Below, in pieces: positions 34,303 through 42,828 of a DNA stretch of 64,000 nt. A program made the translations under genes and the position numbers. Position 1 is the stretch's first letter; every line of letters starts with the position of its first letter. This stretch comes from Nocardiopsis sp. TSRI0078 (GTDB lineage Bacteria; Actinomycetota; Actinomycetes; Streptosporangiales; Streptosporangiaceae). The stretch spans positions 62,001-126,000 of the forward strand of contig NZ_LWLB01000008.1 in the NCBI RefSeq assembly GCF_001905145.1. Reading direction: 5' to 3'. The notes under the pieces were generated by a model. The model searched no databases and was not told the DNA's origin. It saw nothing but the letters and a program-made list of their open reading frames with translations.

Positions 34303-34899
34303 GCGCCGATTGTCCGCCGCGGGTACGACAAGCCGGGTGCGCCCCGCCCCGGGACACCGTCCTCCTGGTCTCGGGCGTTCGCCGGATGTTCGCTGTATCG
34401 GTCCACATGGCGTCGGGGGACACATCCCTCCTTGTAGAGCAAAGAGAAAAGCTGCTGCCTTTACGATGTAGATCTATTTCTGTGGCGCCGGGGAGCACGC
34501 GACGGCCGGCGGCACCCGCATGCGACACCCGCGCGGCCGAGGGACGGCCAGGGAAGCCGCCCCGAGGGCCGGTCCGCCGGTGGCGGCCAGGGCTGAGGCG
34601 TGGTGCCGTCGGTGCGTTCACCGGGGGTCCTCTCAGTGGGCGGGATCCGTGAGGCCGTGGAGCGGGGACCACTCCCGTCGGCGTACGGCCCACATACTGC
34701 GACCGATCGCAGTAACGCGCCGGCAACAGCGCGTATCGGAACGCGCTTTCCGCCAACGGGCGCAGAGCGGGATCCCCCGAGAAACCAGGAGGGGCGCAAA
34801 CCCCGCACGTCACCGCTTCGACGGAAGGGTATTGGCGAGGCTAACCTCACCTCAGGGTGTTTTCCGCCCGTATGTCCAGGTGAGGAAGAAAGAGGTCCC
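34303..34899. other. Long intergenic region before the first siderophore-interacting protein
   Basis: 597 bp without a supported gene. It holds a local A/T-rich stretch around 34430-34480, a perfect dyad TACTGCGA (34695-34702) / TCGCAGTA (34707-34714) with a CCGA spacer, and an iron box at 34831-34849. Other open frames here are Arg/Pro-rich shadows. The dyad's regulator is unknown. Confidence 0.5.
34831..34849. promoter_or_regulatory. IdeR/DmdR-type iron box upstream of the first SIP gene
   Basis: ATTGGCGAGGCTAACCTCA matches the 19-bp consensus TTAGGTTAGGCTAACCTAA at 14 positions, including the whole AGGCTAACCT core. It is 51 bp before the GTG start. Iron-loaded IdeR/DmdR1 would repress the gene in iron sufficiency. 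Confidence 0.65.
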
Positions 34900-35697
34900 G
34901 TGCGTATCGAACAGCCCGGCCGCCGCGCGATGATCCGTACCCGCGTGGTGCGGACCGAGCGCCTCAGCAAGCACTTCGTCACCGTGACCCTGGGCGGTGC
35001 GGAGCTGGCCGGCTTCGACTTCCTCGGCCGGGACCAGTTCGTGCGCCTCTTCCTCCCCCGGGAGGGGCAGGACCGGCTGCACATGCCCGCGGACGCCGAC
35101 AAGCGGTGGGTGGAGCAGCTCTACGCCATGCCCCCGAGCCGTCAGCCGCACGTGCGCAGCTACTCGGTCCGGCGCTTCGACGCCGACGCGCTGGAGATGG
35201 ACATCGAGTTCGTCGACCACGGCGACGCCGGTCCCGCCTCGGCCTGGGCGTCCCGGGCCGTCCCCGGCGACGAGGCGGGGCTGCTCGCCGACGGCGTGTA
35301 CTACCTGCCCTCCGAGGACGCCGGCTGGCAGTTGCTCGTGGGCGACGAGAGCGCCGTGCCCGCCCTGGTGTCGATCCTGGAGCAGGCCCCCGAGGACCTG
35401 AGGGCACTGGTGTACCTGGAGGTGCCCTCCGCCGACGACGTGCGGCCTCTCCCCGACCTGCCCGGGATGCGGGTGCACTGGCTGCCCCGCACCGACCCGC
35501 ACGCGGTTCCCGGACGGCTGGCCCTGGACACGGTCCGCACCGCCGAGCTGCCCGAGGGCCGCCCCTACTGCTTCGTGGCCGGGGAGAACACCCTGCCCAC
35601 CGAGCTGCGCCGCACCCTGGTACGCGAACACGGCGTCCCCAAGGACGACATCGCCTTCATCGGCTACTGGCGCCACGGCAGGTCCGCCATGGAGTGA
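34900..35697 (+). CDS. Siderophore-interacting protein (FAD-dependent ferric reductase), copy 1
   Basis: 265 residues. SIP family: FAD-binding barrel with 'RIEQPGRRAMIRTRVVRTER' and 'VRSYSVRRFDADALEMDIEF' (R-x-Y-S flavin site), NAD(P)H half with 'LLVGDESAVPALVSILEQAP', and C-terminal 'YCFVAGENTLPTELRRTL' and 'IAFIGYWRHG'. SIPs such as ViuB and FscN reduce ferric siderophores in the cytosol to free the iron. The GTG at 34900 follows 'agaggtccc'. It is 71% or so alike copy 2 at 40567 by eye, with a 121-bp stretch identical in DNA (35560-35680). Confidence 0.9.
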   Translation: MRIEQPGRRAMIRTRVVRTERLSKHFVTVTLGGAELAGFDFLGRDQFVRLFLPREGQDRLHMPADADKRWVEQLYAMPPSRQPHVRSYSVRRFDADALEMDIEFVDHGDAGPASAWASRAVPGDEAGLLADGVYYLPSEDAGWQLLVGDESAVPALVSILEQAPEDLRALVYLEVPSADDVRPLPDLPGMRVHWLPRTDPHAVPGRLALDTVRTAELPEGRPYCFVAGENTLPTELRRTLVREHGVPKDDIAFIGYWRHGRSAME

Positions 35698-35816
35698 ACC
35701 GCAGCGGGGGCCACGCCCCGCGGCCGCCGTCGGTCCGAGCCCGGCGACCGGCCGGCGGCGGTGCGCCCGGCGATACCGCGGCCGCACCGCCGGGCCTCAG
35801 CGACCCGGCACACGCC

Positions 35817-36333
35817 TCAGCAGGCGCCCGCGGGGTTCCACGGGCTGAACATCCCGGCGGGGTTCTTCTGCCAGAACCACACGTGCAGCGTGTAGTTGAC
35901 CGGCAGGCCCGGGGCCTGCGGCTCGGAGGGCCCGTCGAAGGGCTGTCCGAAGAGGTGGGGGGCGGTCGTCGTCGGTGGAGACGTCCTGGTCCTCGTCGAC
36001 GTAGAAGTACTCCACCGCGACGAGCTTGCGGCCGCCGTAGCCGTCGGGCTGGTAGACCAGCGCCTCGGGCTCGCGCGCGTCCAACTCCCGGTCGATCAGG
36101 TTCCGGTCGGCGTAGTGGTAGCCCATCACCCCCTCGGGGCTCTCCACGCACACGTCGTCCGGCAGGTAGCCGTCGGCGGTCGCCCGCTCCTCGTCCTTGT
36201 ACTTGTTCAGGGCCTTCTTCGCCGCGACCAGTTCCTGGTGCACCGTCCCGTCCGCGTGTGCGCCCACCGGCGCGAGCACCGCCGGCGCGGCCCCTGTCAG
36301 AGCGGCGGCGAGTCGGTGCAGGGCTGGTGACAT
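35817..36333 (-). pseudogene. Secreted protein of unknown function, frameshifted in a G6 run
   Basis: From ATG 36333 (ribosome site 'aggaggaacacg') there is a signal peptide ending 'VGAHA', then 'HQELVAAKKALNKYKD', 'GYLPDDVCVESPEGVMGYHYADR', 'EALVYQPDGYGGRKLVAVEY' and 'DEDQDVSTDDDRP'. Past the G6 run at 35957-35962 this frame turns to Arg-rich nonsense. The neighbouring frame carries 'HLFGQPFDGPSEPQAPGLP' and 'LHVWFWQKNPAGMFSPWNP', ending at a stop 35817-35819, which is the expected end for this actinobacterial family. One extra G explains it: sequencing error, slippage or true pseudogene. Confidence 0.7.
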
Positions 36334-36649
36334 CGTGTTCCTCCTGGCTGTGTGCACCCTGCGCAGTCACGCCCTTCCGGGAGCGGGCCGGGGGCGCCGC
36401 ATACGGAGGCGGTGCCCGCCCTGCGGGCTCCCGGACGGGGGCCGCGGGTGTTCGTACGACCGACAGCCTCTCGGCACACGCCCCGGCGGGATCGCCCGGC
36501 ACAGTGGCCCTTGAGGAAAAGCCGACGCGGAATTGACCGGTCCCGGACGCCGCCTCGAAGGGCGTGCCGGCCGTTGCGGCCCCCGGGAAGCGCGCCGGGA
36601 ACGGGCGGCCCGCCCCCGGCGCGCGGAAGGCCTCAGGCCCCCGCGTCCG
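36334..36649. other. Intergenic stretch, no gene seen
   Basis: 316 bp between the frameshifted secreted-protein start and the end of the ABC transporter pair. It must hold the promoter of the secreted gene and the 3' end of the ABC operon. I see no coding frame with domain-like sequence and no strong hairpin. Confidence 0.45.
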
Positions 36650-38452
36650 TCAGGTCGGTGCGCCCCGCCAGCTGCGCCACAGGGCCGCATAGCGCCCCCC
36701 GGCGGCGACCAGGTCGGCGTGCGCGCCCTGCTCGACGATCCTGCCCCCGTCCATGACCACGACCCGGTCGGCCGTCTCAGCCTGGGTCAGCCGGTGCGCC
36801 ACCACCAGGGTCGTGCGTCCGGCCGTGGCCGCGGCGGCCGCCCGCTCCAGGCGCCGGGCGCCCGAGCTGCCCGCCTCGGCGGTGGCCTCGTCCAGGACGG
36901 CCACGTCCGGGTCGGCCAGGACCAGGCGGGCCAGGGCCAGGTGCTGGGCCTGCTCAGCGGTCAGGGTGTGCCCGCCCTCGCCGACCACCGTCTCCAGGCC
37001 CTCGGGCAGGGCGCACACCCACTCCAGGGCGCCGACCGCGTCCAGGGCGGCCTCCGCCTCGTCCGCGGTGGCCCCGGCGCGGGCCAGGCGCAGGTCCTCC
37101 AGCAGGGTGCCGGCGAACACGTGGGTCTCCTGGCTGACGAGGAAGACGTGTTCGCGCACCCGCCGCTCCCCCAGTTCCTCCAGGGAGACCCCGCCCAGGT
37201 ACACGCTTCCGGCCGTGGGCGTGCGCAGCCCGCCGACCAGGGCGGCCAGAGTGGTCTTGCCCGCGCCGCTGGCCCCGACCAGGGCCACGCGCTCGCCCGG
37301 GGCGACCTCCAGCGACACCTCCTCCAGGGCGGGCGGGCCGCCGGTGCCGTAGGAGTGGGTGACCGCCTCGACGCGCACCGAGGAACCCGCCGGGCCCTCC
37401 TCGGTCCCCGGCTCCGCCTCCGCCGGAAGGTCGGCCACGCCCGCCAGGCGGGCCAGGCTCGCCCCGGCCGACTGCACCTCGTTGAAGTTCATGGCCAGGA
37501 AGCTCATCGGGCCGAACAGGCGGTGGAAGTACAGGGCGGCGGCGGTGACCATGCCGACGGTGGCCATGTCGCCGCGCACCAGCCAGAACCCGACCACCAG
37601 CACGGAGGTCAGTCCGACGCACTCGGCGCCGTTGAGCCGCGATCCGAACCGGGTGAAGAGCCGGAACACCGCGACCGTGATGTCCATGGCGGCGCGGGAG
37701 CGGTCGCGGACGCGGCCCTGGTGCTCGTCCTCCAGGCGGTAGGCGCGCACGGTGCCCCTCCCGTGCAGGGCGCCCATCATCGCGTGCGAGCGCTCGCCCA
37801 TGGCGACGCGCTCGCGGGCGTAGTAGGGGCCCGAGCGCGGCAGGTACCAGCGCACCGCCAGCACGTACACCGGAAGGGAGAGCATTCCGGCCAGGCCCAG
37901 GCGCCAGTCCAGGGCGGTCATGCCCGCGGCGGTCAGCAGCACGGTGGCCAGGGCCACGACCACGTCGGGGCCGTTGCGGGCGATGCTCGTGGTGACCACG
38001 GCGACGTCGTCGCCCACGCGGGAGAGCAGGTCACCGATGCGGACCCGTTCCAGGCGGGCGGCGGGCATGCGCAGCACGCGGTCCATGACGCGTTCGCGCA
38101 GACGGGCCAGGACGGTCTCGCCGACCCGGCTGACCAGCCAGCCGCCCACGCCCACCAGCAGGCCGCCGAGTACGCCCGTCACGGCGATCAGGGCGGCCGA
38201 GGACAGGACGGCGTCCAGGCCCCTGCCCGCGGAGATGTCGTCGACCATCCGGCCCAGCACCCACGGGGCGACCAGTCCGGCGGCACTGCCCGTGAGCACG
38301 GTGGCCAGGGCCAGCGGGGTGCTCCAGCCCGTGCGGCGCACCCCGTCGCCGAGCACAGCCCAGGTGCGGCGGGCCGAGGCGGTGGGGAGCAGGTCGCCGT
38401 GTGCGCCCGCCGGCGCCTCCGGGGTCCGCGGGGTCTCCACCGCCGCGCTCAT
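36650..38452 (-). CDS. Half-ABC transporter with degenerate signature motif (IrtB-like), siderophore locus
   Basis: 600 residues: six-helix exporter-fold domain (about 35-320) and ATPase. Walker A is intact ('LVGASGAGKTTLAAL'), Walker B too ('VAVLDEATAEAG') and the H-loop ('LVVAHRLT'). The LSGGQ signature is replaced by 'LTAEQAQ'. Its partner at 38449 has the opposite defects, so the dimer would have one working ATP site, made from this Walker A/B and the partner's LSGGQ. Overlaps the partner's stop by 4 bp. Flanked by SIP reductases, it resembles the mycobacterial IrtA/IrtB siderophore system. Confidence 0.85.
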   Translation of the reverse strand: MSAAVETPRTPEAPAGAHGDLLPTASARRTWAVLGDGVRRTGWSTPLALATVLTGSAAGLVAPWVLGRMVDDISAGRGLDAVLSSAALIAVTGVLGGLLVGVGGWLVSRVGETVLARLRERVMDRVLRMPAARLERVRIGDLLSRVGDDVAVVTTSIARNGPDVVVALATVLLTAAGMTALDWRLGLAGMLSLPVYVLAVRWYLPRSGPYYARERVAMGERSHAMMGALHGRGTVRAYRLEDEHQGRVRDRSRAAMDITVAVFRLFTRFGSRLNGAECVGLTSVLVVGFWLVRGDMATVGMVTAAALYFHRLFGPMSFLAMNFNEVQSAGASLARLAGVADLPAEAEPGTEEGPAGSSVRVEAVTHSYGTGGPPALEEVSLEVAPGERVALVGASGAGKTTLAALVGGLRTPTAGSVYLGGVSLEELGERRVREHVFLVSQETHVFAGTLLEDLRLARAGATADEAEAALDAVGALEWVCALPEGLETVVGEGGHTLTAEQAQHLALARLVLADPDVAVLDEATAEAGSSGARRLERAAAAATAGRTTLVVAHRLTQAETADRVVVMDGGRIVEQGAHADLVAAGGRYAALWRSWRGAPT

Positions 38453-40242
38453 CGCAGCACCGCCTCTCCGTAGTACCGGTCCTGTTCGACCAGGCTCGCG
38501 TGTGTTCCCGTGCCGCGGACCCGCCCCCCGGCGAGGACCACGACGCGGTCGGCGCGGGCCAGCAGCGCCGGGCTGTTGGCCACGACCAGGGTCGCCCCGG
38601 CCGGGTTCCGGTCCGCCCGGGCGGCGGCCACGCCCCGTGCGATGGCCTCCTCGGTGACCGCGTCCACGGCGGTGGTGGGGTCGTGCAGTACCAGCACGGG
38701 AGGGTCGGCGGCCAGGGCGCGGGCCAGGGCCACGCGCTGGCGCTGGCCTCCGGAGAGGTTGGCGGCGCGGTCGGCGACCGGCCGGTCCATGCCCTCGGGG
38801 TGGCCGCTGACCAGGTCCTCGGCCGCGGCGGCGCGCAGGGCCTCCAGCAGTCGGCCCTCGTCGGCCTCCGGGCGGGTGGTCAGGTTGGAGCGCAGGGTGC
38901 CCTCGAACAGGGTCGCGCCGTGCTCCTCCACCAGGACCGTGCCGCGCAGGGCGTCCAGGCCGAGCTCCTGGACGGGGACACCGCCCACCGTGAGCGCACC
39001 GCGCACCTGTCCGGGGTCGGCCCGGCCCGAGAACAGTTCCAGCAGTGCCTCGGCGTCGCGGGGATCGGTGGTGAGCACGCCCACCAGCTCGCCGGGGGCG
39101 AGTTCGAGGTCCACGTCGCGCAGGGTGCGGTAGCCGACGCCGGACAGGGCGACGACCGGTTCGTCCCCGCAGGCGCGCTCGCCCGGGGTGAGGGCGTCGG
39201 GCGCGTTGAGCAGGCGCACCAGCCGCTGCGCCGAGGCGCGCGCGGTGGCGAAGAGCTGGCCGACCATACCCAGTCCCTGGACGGGTTCGGCCAGGAACTG
39301 GGCCAGGCCGACGACGGTGACGAGTTCGCCGACGCTGAGGCGGCCGTTGAGCGCCATCCACCCGGCCGCGCCCGCCACACAGGCGAGGAAGAGGGCGCTG
39401 GCGGCGGTGACCAGGCCCCGGTAGAGGCCGTTGCTGGCGGCGGCGCCGACCGAGGCCTCCAGGGCGCGGGTGCTGGCCGCCCGGTAGCGGTCGGCGGCGT
39501 TGTGCCGGGCGCCGATGCCCATCAGGACGCGCAGGCCGCTGACCAGGTCGGTGGCCAGGGCCGTGGCCCCGGCCGCGGTGGCCTGCTTGGCCTCGCTGCG
39601 CCGGGTGATGCGTGCCGCGGGGAAGCGCAGCAGGAACATGAGCAGGGGGACGCCGACGAGCACTCCCAGGCCGAGGGGGACGTCCACGGCCAGCAGGGCG
39701 ATGGTGGTGACGGCGATGGCGACCGCGACGGCGATCGACACCGACCAGGCGCGTACGTACAGGGCGGCCTGCTCGGCGTCGGAGGTGGCCACCGACAGCA
39801 CCTCGCCCGCGCGCAGGCCGCTGCGCTCGCCGCGGGGGTCCAGGGCACGGCGGGCGGCCTCCACCCGCAGCAGGTGGGCCTCGTTCTCGGTGGCGCGCAG
39901 GGAGAAGCGGGCGCCGGTGCGGTAGGCCATGGCCAGGACCGTGAAGAGCACCGCCATGCCCGCGACGCAGACCGCCAGGGCGCGGGCGTCGCCGGGGACG
40001 ACGGCCCGGTCGATGGTCAGGCCGATGGCGACGGGGACGAGGGCCTCGGCGACCTGGTGCAGGGAGAGCAGGACCACGCCGAGGGTGATGTGGCCGCGGT
40101 TGCGCCGCAGGGTGCGTCCGCGCAGGGCGCGCACGCTGTCGGGGACGGACCGGGCGGTGGACGCGGGTGGGGCGGTGGGGGTTTCCGGAGCCGGTCGGTC
40201 CCGGTCAGTGCCGGCGGTTCCGGCGGGGGCGGCGGCGCTCAC
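38449..40242 (-). CDS. Half-ABC transporter with degenerate Walker A/B but intact signature (IrtA-like without SIP domain)
   Basis: 597 residues. Exporter-type membrane domain (about 50-330), then an ATPase in which Walker A is lost ('LVGVLTTDPRDAEALLE'), Walker B reads 'VLVLHDPTTAVD' and the H-loop His is Asn ('LVVANSP'). The signature 'NLSGGQRQRVALARAL' is perfect. It therefore cannot hydrolyse ATP itself but completes the partner's site. The GTG at 40242 follows 'gagaggtcg'. Divergent from SIP copy 2 across an iron box, so likely iron-repressed. Direction of transport is not readable from sequence. Confidence 0.85.
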   Translation of the reverse strand: MSAAAPAGTAGTDRDRPAPETPTAPPASTARSVPDSVRALRGRTLRRNRGHITLGVVLLSLHQVAEALVPVAIGLTIDRAVVPGDARALAVCVAGMAVLFTVLAMAYRTGARFSLRATENEAHLLRVEAARRALDPRGERSGLRAGEVLSVATSDAEQAALYVRAWSVSIAVAVAIAVTTIALLAVDVPLGLGVLVGVPLLMFLLRFPAARITRRSEAKQATAAGATALATDLVSGLRVLMGIGARHNAADRYRAASTRALEASVGAAASNGLYRGLVTAASALFLACVAGAAGWMALNGRLSVGELVTVVGLAQFLAEPVQGLGMVGQLFATARASAQRLVRLLNAPDALTPGERACGDEPVVALSGVGYRTLRDVDLELAPGELVGVLTTDPRDAEALLELFSGRADPGQVRGALTVGGVPVQELGLDALRGTVLVEEHGATLFEGTLRSNLTTRPEADEGRLLEALRAAAAEDLVSGHPEGMDRPVADRAANLSGGQRQRVALARALAADPPVLVLHDPTTAVDAVTEEAIARGVAAARADRNPAGATLVVANSPALLARADRVVVLAGGRVRGTGTHASLVEQDRYYGEAVLR

Positions 40243-40457
40243 GCGGCGCGACCTCTCGGTGCGGAGCGCGCGACCCCGTGCAGACGTGTACTCATCCGGT
40301 GTTCCCTCTCCTGCTGCCGTGTCGTGCCCTGGGCCGGGCCGGTGCGCCGGTCGACGCCGCCGGGTGGCCGCTCTCCGGCCGGGCCGGCGCGGCCCGCCGC
40401 GTCCGGCCACGGCGCCGCCGCTCTCCCCGGAAACGGACCCTGGACCGCCACATCAAC

Positions 40458-40476
40458 CTTGGTTAGGCTAACCTTT
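40458..40476. promoter_or_regulatory. IdeR/DmdR iron box in the ABC / SIP-2 divergent promoter
   Basis: CTTGGTTAGGCTAACCTTT matches TTAGGTTAGGCTAACCTAA at 15 of 19 positions with the full GGTTAGGCTAACCT core. It lies in the 324-bp gap between the ABC operon start (40242) and SIP-2 start (40567), and could repress both. I see nothing else in that gap. Confidence 0.75.
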
Positions 40477-40566
40477 CCCAGAACGACAACGGTCACCGCG
40501 GCTGGAAACCGGCAAACCGGATTCTCCATGACCGCCCACCGCGGAACAACCAGAGGGGCCCTCGCC

Positions 40567-41367
40567 TTGCGCATCAGGCATCCGAGCCGCCGCACCATGA
40601 TCCGGACCAGGGTGGCGCGCACCGAGCGCACCACCGACCACTTCCTCACGGTGACGCTCACCGGTGAGGAGCTGGCCGAGTTCGAGTTCCTGGGCCTGGA
40701 CCAGTGCACGAGGATCCTCTTCCCCAGGCCGGGCCAGGACCGGCTGCACCTGCCCGGCGCGGCCGAGGACGACGGGTGGGTGGACGCGTTCCGCTCCATG
40801 CCCGACGACCTGCGTCCGCACGTGCGCAACTACACCGTCCGGCGCTTCGACCCCGACGCGCTGGAGATGGACATCGAGTTCGTCGCGCACGGGGACGAGG
40901 GCCCGGCCTCGGCCTGGGCGCTGGCCGCCCGCGAGGGCGACGAACTGGGACTGTACCCGGAGGGGGTCTACTACCTGCCCTCCGAGGACGCCGACTGGCA
41001 CCTGCTCGTGGGCGACGAGAGCGCCGTGCCCGCGCTGCTGTCCATCCTCGAACAGGCGCCCGGGGACATGCGGGGGCAGGCGTTCCTGGAGGTGCCCTCC
41101 GCCGACGACGTGCGCCCGGTACGGGCCCCGTCCGGAGTCGAGGTGCGCTGGCTGCCCCGCACCGACCCGCACGCGGTTCCCGGACGGCTGGCCCTGGAGA
41201 CCGCGCGCGGGGTCGAGCCGCCCGAGGGGCGCCCCTACTGCTTCGTGGCCGGGGAGAACACCCTGCCCACCGAGCTGCGCCGCACCCTGGTACGCGAACA
41301 CGGCGTCCCCAAGGACGACATCGCCTTCATCGGCTACTGGCGCCACGGCATCGAGGCCTATCCCTGA
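40567..41367 (+). CDS. Siderophore-interacting protein (FAD-dependent ferric reductase), copy 2
   Basis: 266 residues from a TTG start at 40567, chosen because it aligns with the GTG of copy 1: both follow 'agagg' and encode x-RI..P..RR-MIRTR. ATG 40528 would add 13 unconserved residues. Motifs: 'VRNYTVRRFDPDALEMDIEF', 'LLVGDESAVPALLSILEQAP', 'YCFVAGENTLPTELRRTL' and 'IAFIGYWRHG'. Expected role: reduction of imported ferric siderophore. The 3' segment 41230-41350 is identical to 35560-35680 of copy 1, suggesting gene conversion. Confidence 0.88.
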   Translation: MRIRHPSRRTMIRTRVARTERTTDHFLTVTLTGEELAEFEFLGLDQCTRILFPRPGQDRLHLPGAAEDDGWVDAFRSMPDDLRPHVRNYTVRRFDPDALEMDIEFVAHGDEGPASAWALAAREGDELGLYPEGVYYLPSEDADWHLLVGDESAVPALLSILEQAPGDMRGQAFLEVPSADDVRPVRAPSGVEVRWLPRTDPHAVPGRLALETARGVEPPEGRPYCFVAGENTLPTELRRTLVREHGVPKDDIAFIGYWRHGIEAYP

Positions 41368-41503
41368 GGCGCGGGGCGCCCGCGGGAGACCGCACCGGTG
41401 CCCGAAGAGCGCCGCCGCGGACCCGTGTGACCCTCACCACGCGGCACCTCCTCCCAGGTCACCGCGCACCGGGCGGGAACCGCCGCCCGCCTTCGGCACC
41501 GGC

Positions 41504-41535
41504 GCTCTCCGGGCGCACCGGGGCGCCCGGAGAGC
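41504..41535 (+). terminator. Hairpin terminator after SIP-2
   Basis: GCTCTCCGGGCGC (41504-41516) and GCGCCCGGAGAGC (41523-41535) pair perfectly over a 6-nt loop, 137 bp after the SIP-2 stop and before the iron box of the binding-protein gene. Confidence 0.6.
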
Positions 41536-41597
41536 CCGCACGCGGACCCGCGCACAGGCTTGCGCAACGGCGCCGACTCCTCCACCATGGCTTTTGC

Positions 41598-41616
41598 TTA
41601 GGCAAGGCTAAGCTCA
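41598..41616 (+). promoter_or_regulatory. IdeR/DmdR iron box before the siderophore-binding lipoprotein
   Basis: TTAGGCAAGGCTAAGCTCA matches the iron-box consensus at 15 of 19 positions. It ends 22 bp before the ATG at 41639, so bound repressor would block the promoter or early transcript. Confidence 0.7.
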
Positions 41617-41638
41617 ATTTCCCGACGAATGAGGCTCC

Positions 41639-42643
41639 ATGAACCGCGGTCCGCTGATCCGCGGCGGCTCGATCGCCGCCGGTGCGCTGTCCCTCCTGCT
41701 GCTCGCCGCCTGCGGCGGCCAGACCACCGGCTCCGCGCAGGAGGGGTCGGACGGCGCTACCGCCGAGGGCTATCCGGTCACCGTCGAGACCCTGTACGGC
41801 GACGTGACGATCGAGGACGAGCCGGGCAACGTCGTCGCCCTGGGCTGGTCCGACGCCGAGACCGCGCTCGCGCTGGGCGTGCAGCCGGTCGGCGTGGCCG
41901 ACTGGCAGGGCTACGGCGGCACGGGCGTGGGCCCCTGGGCGGCCGACCTGTTCGAGGAGGAGCCGGTCGAGGTCGGCACCATGGAGCCCAACCTGGAGGC
42001 GATCGCCTCCCTGGAGCCCGACGTCATCCTCGACACCCGCTCCGACAACAGCCAGGAGCGCCACGACCTGCTCTCGCCGGTGGCCCCGGTGGTGGGCCCG
42101 CCGCCCGGAGTCGAGGTCACCTACGGCACCACCTGGCAGCAGCAGACCCGCCAGGTCGCCCAGGTACTCGGCAAGGAGGAGAAGGGCGAGGAGGCCGTCA
42201 AGGAGCTGGAGGACCGCTTCGCCCACATCCGTGAGGACAACCCCGGGTTCGCGGACACGACCATCGCGGTCGGCGCGTACTACGACGGCCAGTACGGCGC
42301 CTACGTCCCCGGCGACTCGCGGGTGGACCTGCTCCAGGACCTCGGGTTCCAGTACAAGTCCGAGATCACCGAGATGGCCGACGGCGCGTTCTACGTGGAC
42401 CTGAGCCCGGAGCGGGTGGAGGTCCTGGACGCGGACCTGACCGTCGTCTTCCCCATCGGCGACACCGCGGAGTTCCTGCACGAGGACCCGGTCCTGCAGA
42501 GCATCCCCTCCGCCGAGGACGGCCGCCTGATCATCCTGGACGACCCGGAGCTGGCCAACGCCTTCTCCAGCGGCTCGACCCTGGGCATCTCCTACGCGCT
42601 GGACGGGATCGTCCCGCTGGCCCGGGAGGCCCTGGCCGGCTGA
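41639..42643 (+). CDS. Ferric-siderophore ABC transporter substrate-binding lipoprotein (FecB/FepB type)
   Basis: 334 residues. Lipobox 'LLLAACGG' (Cys25) after a basic N-terminus gives a membrane-anchored lipoprotein. The type III binding fold is visible: 'VVALGWSDAETALALGVQPVG', 'EPNLEAIASLEPDVILDTRS', 'LLSPVAPVVG', 'DLLQDLGF' and 'FSSGSTLGISYALD'. It captures ferric siderophores for a FecCD-type permease, which is not in this window; the half-ABC pair nearby may be an alternative route. Iron control through the adjacent box is likely. Confidence 0.9.
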   Translation: MNRGPLIRGGSIAAGALSLLLLAACGGQTTGSAQEGSDGATAEGYPVTVETLYGDVTIEDEPGNVVALGWSDAETALALGVQPVGVADWQGYGGTGVGPWAADLFEEEPVEVGTMEPNLEAIASLEPDVILDTRSDNSQERHDLLSPVAPVVGPPPGVEVTYGTTWQQQTRQVAQVLGKEEKGEEAVKELEDRFAHIREDNPGFADTTIAVGAYYDGQYGAYVPGDSRVDLLQDLGFQYKSEITEMADGAFYVDLSPERVEVLDADLTVVFPIGDTAEFLHEDPVLQSIPSAEDGRLIILDDPELANAFSSGSTLGISYALDGIVPLAREALAG

Positions 42644-42666
42644 GGACCCCGCACCGAAGAGGGGAC

Positions 42667-42698
42667 GGGCCCCGCGGAGCGCGCGCTCCGCGGGGCCC
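42667..42698 (+). terminator. Perfect hairpin terminator after the binding-protein gene
   Basis: GGGCCCCGCGGAGCGC (42667-42682) is directly followed by its reverse complement (42683-42698). It starts 24 bp after the stop and is followed by 'tcgccgtttt', a short T-run. Confidence 0.75.
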
Positions 42699-42814
42699 TC
42701 GCCGTTTTCCGGACCGCTCCGGGTACCACGGCGGGCCCTCACCCTCCGTGGCGGCGAACACGGAACCGACATCCCACAGAAAACTCACATACCTCTCAAG
42801 TCACATGCTTCTCG

Positions 42815-42828
42815 TGGGAGCGGTCCCG
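42815..42828 (+). promoter_or_regulatory. CelR/CebR-like LacI-family operator upstream of the GH16 glucanase
   Basis: TGGGAGCGGTCCCG matches the palindrome TGGGAGCGCTCCCA (CelR of Thermobifida, CebR of Streptomyces) at 12 of 14 positions. A promoter-like TTGCCC (42847-42852), 17 bp, TACAGT (42870-42875) follows, and the gene starts at 43004. No LacI-family gene is in the window. The rest of 42699-43003 shows nothing else. Confidence 0.5.
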
